A DNA stretch of 64,000 nt from Ignavibacteria bacterium (GTDB lineage Bacteria; Bacteroidota; Ignavibacteria; Ignavibacteriales; SURF-24), in the NCBI GenBank assembly GCA_025612245.1, contig JAAXKQ010000002.1:372001-436000 (forward strand). Reading direction: 5' to 3'. Under the pieces are notes generated by a model. The model searched no databases. It was not told the origin of the DNA and was given only the letters and a program-made list of their open reading frames with translations. The translations under genes and the position numbers were made by a program. This document shows, piece by piece, positions 60,288 to 64,000 of this stretch (within the stretch, counting starts at the first letter, position 1; the number at the start of each line of letters is the position of its first letter).

Positions 60288-63200
60288 ATGAAGAGTCGAT
60301 ACGTATGCACTATGTTTTTACTGCTATGGTTTATTGCCATTTCCGGGAATAACCCGGCACAACAGGTTCAATGCGATCTGAGCAAGTTTACAACTTATTC
60401 CAGTGCGGGCTGGAGCTGCGATGCAAGCGGGGCAAATATCGGAGCCATGAGAGATATTTATTTCCCGAATATGTTCCCAAACGGACTTACCATTGGAGGA
60501 ACATATACCATAAAACTTACTTCGTCCAAGGCGCTGGTTACCTATCTGAAAGGAGACGGCAGTCCCGACAAGCTGAGCCACAGTTACGTGAACCCGGTTT
60601 CAACTGAAAGCGGCATTTTCGGTATTCAGGTGGCGGCTCTGACGTTAAACGTTTTATTTGACGAAACCTTTAAGTCAGGTACAGGTTCCCTTCTTCTGAA
60701 GGATCTGGTAATAGCCTCGGGGACATTCCAGGGCAAGAGTGTCGGGGAGTTCCTCACCCTGGCAGATAAGACGCTGGGCGGGGAGAACCTCGGCTACACG
60801 GTTTCAGTTGTGAACGACATGGCTTCCAAGATAAACGGAAACTTTGACGGGGCGGGGGTAAACCGCGGGGTTCTTGCCTGCCCTTCAGGCGGAGGCCCGG
60901 ACGTACTTGGTGACAAGGTATGGCTGGACAACAACAAGAATGGGATTCAGGACCAGGATGAACCTGGAATTCCGAATGTAACGGTGAAGCTTTATAAATG
61001 CGATAATACACTGGCCGGAACCACAGTTACCAGTATGGATGGGAACTATACATTTACAAACCTGGGCACCGGAAGTTATTATATAAAGGTAGTAGTACCC
61101 GAAGGCTTTGCCATAACGCTGCAGGATCAGGGAGGAAACGATGCCCTTGATTCGGACATCGATAGCGACGGCAAGAGCAAATGCTACACACCAGCCGGCT
61201 GCAAATGCGATTACGATAAAATTGTGGATGCCGGACTTTACAGGACGAGCCAGGGAAATTTTCTTCTTGGCGACTTTGTATGGAATGACCTGAACGGCAA
61301 TGGAATTCAGGATTCCAACGAACCCGGCATATCGGGAATTCTAGTTGAACTTCATAACTGCGTGGGAACACTAATCTCCAACAGGATAACAGATTCACAG
61401 GGTAAGTACACTTTTATTAATGTCCCACAGGGAAGCTACTATATTATGGTGGTTACTTCGGAGTACACGTCCAGTCCCCAGAACCAGGGCTCAGATGACG
61501 CAAAGGATTCCGACATAGGAGCAGACGGCAAGACCGCCTGTTTTAACGTGGCGGCAAACGTTACAAACCTTACCGTTGACGCCGGACTGGTAAAACAGCA
61601 GCAGGTGTGTACCGACCTTGAAGTGGTGGTGACAGTAAGCAAGACGAGCCTTGAGTGTGCCGAAGGTTTCTTTTACACCGTGACGGTGAAGAATTTGGGC
61701 CCCGTTTCAGCCTCGGAAGTGGTAGTTGGTGACGTGCTGCCTTCAGGGGTGGACTTCGTGAGCAGTAATGCTTCGCAGGGCGCGTACAATTCGGGGGACG
61801 GAAAGTGGGCCGTAGGAAGCCTTGCCGTTGGTGCAAGCGCATCGCTTAAGATAAATGTAAAAATTAACTGTGACGAGTTGAGCAAAAAGGCGCTGGACTT
61901 TGGTCCGGCCAAGGGTTATAACGTATTCGTGCTTGAAAATCTCACACAACCCTCGGCCGATACACAGGGCAAAATGGCCGTGGGCGGAAACGCCTACCTG
62001 GCGAATTATTCGGTCGGCGACCTGCTGCCTCCAAATAGCGGGAACGTACTTGTAGTGGGAGGCAACCTGACTTATATCAGCGGAGCCGTAAACAATGGCA
62101 ACGTTGTCTATGGGGGGACTACAAACCTTCCGCAGATTGCGGTTTCGATAACCGGGGGAACACTCATAAAGGGTTACCCGATAGATTTTAATGCGGCAAG
62201 GGTGTTTCTGCAGAATCTTTCGACCTCGCTAAAGAATTACCAGGTAAACGGAACGGTTTCCTCGCAGTGGGGAACTATCAGTCTTACCGGAAGCGACCCG
62301 TTCCTGAATGTATTTAACGTTTCGGGAAGCGAGCTGTCGAATTCCCATGGCTTTGTAATCAATGCTCCCGGAGGATCTGTTGTAATAGTAAACGTTTCGG
62401 GGCAGAATGTTTCCTGGAGCGGTGGAATGAGCGTTAATGGACCCGGCGCAGCCAATGTGATCTTTAACTTTTACCAGGCCCAGACTTTGAATATTCAGGG
62501 AATAGCGGTAATTGGAACAGTGCTTGCACCGTGGGCTTCTCTGGAGTTTCCTTCAGGACTCATTACCGGTCAGGTTATAGTAAGGTGCATGAATGGTTCG
62601 GGGCAGTTTAACAACGCCCTCTTTGCCGGCAATATCACTTCATCCATGACAATTACCAATTCGGCAGCGCTTTTATACAGTGTACCTGCCGATATCATAC
62701 TCTCAAATAACAGTTCCAGCGTTACGGTAAACATCAATACGCCGGGTGGAGGCGGCGGCGGAACGACAATCCCTCCTGTCTGGACGTTCGGCCAGCTGAT
62801 CTATGCATTTGCCTTTGACGGTTGCACGGTATATGCGGCAACCTTTGGAGGCAAAATTTACAAGTCAACTGATTCGGGTGTAAGCTGGGTCATATTCTCC
62901 GACGGGATGGATGCAACATACATCTGGGCTTTGACAATAGTTCAGGGGCGCGTCTTTGCTGCTACGGCAAAGGGAATTTATTTGTATAACGGAAGCAAGT
63001 GGGTCTTAGCAGGCTGTGCAAACCTGGACGTGCACGATATAGCCTTCTATAACGGCGTAATCTATGCCGCCACCTGGAGCTCGGGAGTATTTATGTCTGT
63101 AGATTTCGGAGTAAACTGGACTCCGATAAACAACGGCCTTAACGTCTGGAAGGTCATTCAGGCAATTACCATTGCCGGCAACGGGGATCTTTATGCTGCC

Positions 63201-63893
63201 ACGTTCGGCTTCGGAATCTACAAGCTTGCATTTGGCACTGCAACGTGGGTTCAGGTGAACTGCTCCTACCAGATATTCTGGGCAATTACAGCCTCAAAGA
63301 CTACACTTTTTGCTGCAAGCTATGGCGACGGATTGTACCAGTCGGCCGACGGGCAGACATGGACCAAAGTGACAAGCCTTCCCGTTCAGTTTGTCTATGC
63401 AATTGACGTGGCGCCATGCGGCAAGATTTATGTGAGCTCGCTTACGGGAGGCCTTTACATGTCGTCTGATAACGGCCTTACGTGGACAAGCCTTGGCTTT
63501 AATGGCTGCAACGTATGTGCTTTAAGGGTAGACCCCATAAGCGAGGACCTCTTGGTTGGAACCAAAACAGGTGAGGTCTATAAAGTTTCAGCCGGCCTGA
63601 CAAGTGGTGAAGGCAAAATGGAGAAGCCGGTAGAATTCGGACTTAGCCAGAACTATCCGAATCCGTTTAACCCGTCAACAACAATTGAGTTTGCAGTTCC
63701 TGAGGCCGGTAAGTACACGCTTAAGGTATACAACATGCTTGGGCAGGAGGTTGCAACTCTTCTAAAGGGCGGGCTTGCGGCCGGATACCACAAAGCTGTT
63801 TTTAATGCAGGCAGTGTACCTTCGGGAGTATACATATACAGGCTTACGGGTAACAAAGTCCTTTTGACAAGAAAGATGATGGTTGTTAAATGA
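60288..63893 (+). CDS. T9SS-exported multidomain surface protein
   Basis: A 1201-residue exported protein. A signal peptide (~1-25) is followed by a ~170-residue N-terminal region with Thr/Ser-rich sequence, two SdrD-B-like beta-domains (~205-315 and ~326-435, each starting GD-V-W-D/N-x-N-x-N-G-I-Q-D and with a calcium-type Asp-rich loop) and a DUF11-type isopeptide-like domain (~440-535). A choice-of-anchor-A domain (~540-790, with MAVGGNAYLANYSVGD) comes next, then a Trp-rich propeller-like set of repeats (~825-1105: IYAATFGGKIYKSTDSGVSW-like units). The C-terminal ~85 residues are a type-A sorting domain (NYPNPFNPSTTIEFAVP). This is a mosaic of Gram-positive-type adhesin modules and a T9SS tail. 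It may act as an adhesin or in substrate binding; no catalytic residues are visible. GGAGGGCGG precedes the ATG. Confidence 0.87.
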   Translation: MKSRYVCTMFLLLWFIAISGNNPAQQVQCDLSKFTTYSSAGWSCDASGANIGAMRDIYFPNMFPNGLTIGGTYTIKLTSSKALVTYLKGDGSPDKLSHSYVNPVSTESGIFGIQVAALTLNVLFDETFKSGTGSLLLKDLVIASGTFQGKSVGEFLTLADKTLGGENLGYTVSVVNDMASKINGNFDGAGVNRGVLACPSGGGPDVLGDKVWLDNNKNGIQDQDEPGIPNVTVKLYKCDNTLAGTTVTSMDGNYTFTNLGTGSYYIKVVVPEGFAITLQDQGGNDALDSDIDSDGKSKCYTPAGCKCDYDKIVDAGLYRTSQGNFLLGDFVWNDLNGNGIQDSNEPGISGILVELHNCVGTLISNRITDSQGKYTFINVPQGSYYIMVVTSEYTSSPQNQGSDDAKDSDIGADGKTACFNVAANVTNLTVDAGLVKQQQVCTDLEVVVTVSKTSLECAEGFFYTVTVKNLGPVSASEVVVGDVLPSGVDFVSSNASQGAYNSGDGKWAVGSLAVGASASLKINVKINCDELSKKALDFGPAKGYNVFVLENLTQPSADTQGKMAVGGNAYLANYSVGDLLPPNSGNVLVVGGNLTYISGAVNNGNVVYGGTTNLPQIAVSITGGTLIKGYPIDFNAARVFLQNLSTSLKNYQVNGTVSSQWGTISLTGSDPFLNVFNVSGSELSNSHGFVINAPGGSVVIVNVSGQNVSWSGGMSVNGPGAANVIFNFYQAQTLNIQGIAVIGTVLAPWASLEFPSGLITGQVIVRCMNGSGQFNNALFAGNITSSMTITNSAALLYSVPADIILSNNSSSVTVNINTPGGGGGGTTIPPVWTFGQLIYAFAFDGCTVYAATFGGKIYKSTDSGVSWVIFSDGMDATYIWALTIVQGRVFAATAKGIYLYNGSKWVLAGCANLDVHDIAFYNGVIYAATWSSGVFMSVDFGVNWTPINNGLNVWKVIQAITIAGNGDLYAATFGFGIYKLAFGTATWVQVNCSYQIFWAITASKTTLFAASYGDGLYQSADGQTWTKVTSLPVQFVYAIDVAPCGKIYVSSLTGGLYMSSDNGLTWTSLGFNGCNVCALRVDPISEDLLVGTKTGEVYKVSAGLTSGEGKMEKPVEFGLSQNYPNPFNPSTTIEFAVPEAGKYTLKVYNMLGQEVATLLKGGLAAGYHKAVFNAGSVPSGVYIYRLTGNKVLLTRKMMVVK

Positions 63894-63922
63894 GCCTGTG
63901 CCGCATGTATCTGCCGGGTAAG

Positions 63923-63934
63923 AGCCTTAAGGCT
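63923..63934. terminator. Short palindrome after the multidomain protein gene
   Basis: AGCCTTAAGGCT is a 12-bp palindrome 30 nt after the stop codon. It resembles the core of the longer palindrome after ilvE (29231-29252). No T run follows. No other feature is seen from 63894 to the window end. Confidence 0.25.
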
Positions 63935-64000
63935 GAGAAGAGAGGATTTACTTAAAGTCATCAGCCTCAGGAAAATAATATAACGAAATACTTCCCGGAA

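Overview
The window looks like a chromosomal segment of a Bacteroidota/Chlorobi-group bacterium, most likely Ignavibacteriota. The main evidence is three large secreted proteins that end in a type IX secretion (T9SS) type-A sorting domain with an N-[YF]-P-N-P-F-N-P motif, in the Ignavibacteria flavour (GLPSGIY-type tail and a basic C-terminus). Several outer-membrane barrels, an SPFH/NfeD pair and mixed weak and strong ribosome binding sites fit this. I saw no rRNA, tRNA, CRISPR array, insertion sequence or phage gene. This placement is inferred from protein style, not from a marker gene.

Layout. 1-5500: a truncated secreted protein, a decayed membrane-protein remnant, lysR plus a YeiH-type exporter, and egtD and egtB (the methylation and sulfoxide steps of ergothioneine synthesis). 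5600-9300: a three-gene carbon-metabolism operon (cyclase-family hydrolase, short 6-phosphogluconate dehydrogenase, isocitrate-lyase-family enzyme) and a secreted coiled-coil protein. 9300-16200: slipin plus NfeD protease, YbaK-like deacylase, a saccharopine-dehydrogenase-like enzyme, an orphan type II thioesterase and a DEAD-box RNA helicase.

16600-29250: a complete branched-chain amino acid operon, ilvD-ilvB-ilvN-ilvC-leuB-leuA-leuC-leuD-cimA-ilvE. CimA feeds isoleucine synthesis from pyruvate, so no threonine deaminase is needed. In front of it are a near-consensus promoter, a 56-codon reading frame whose tail is almost only Leu/Ile/Val, and RNA pairings that reach the ilvD start. Together they look like an attenuation-type leader.

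29500-35050: a barrel protein, YwbE, and an AttH/lipocalin-like protein with an ABC exporter whose permease gene carries a one-base frameshift. 35200-43430: a six-gene minus-strand cassette (CHASE2 membrane protein, FecR-like/TPR protein, papain-like protease, small membrane protein, caspase-like protease, T9SS-exported protein). This is the best candidate in the window for an uncharacterised system. 43600-50330: a divergent RND efflux operon whose TolC-type protein has a periplasmic-binding-protein-like domain at its N-terminus. 50380-64000: envelope and secreted proteins (TPR protein, barrel, beta-lactamase-family hydrolase, secreted creatininase-like enzyme, DJ-1/PfpI protein) and two giant T9SS substrates, one with tandem FN3-like repeats and one combining SdrD-B, DUF11, choice-of-anchor-A and beta-propeller modules.
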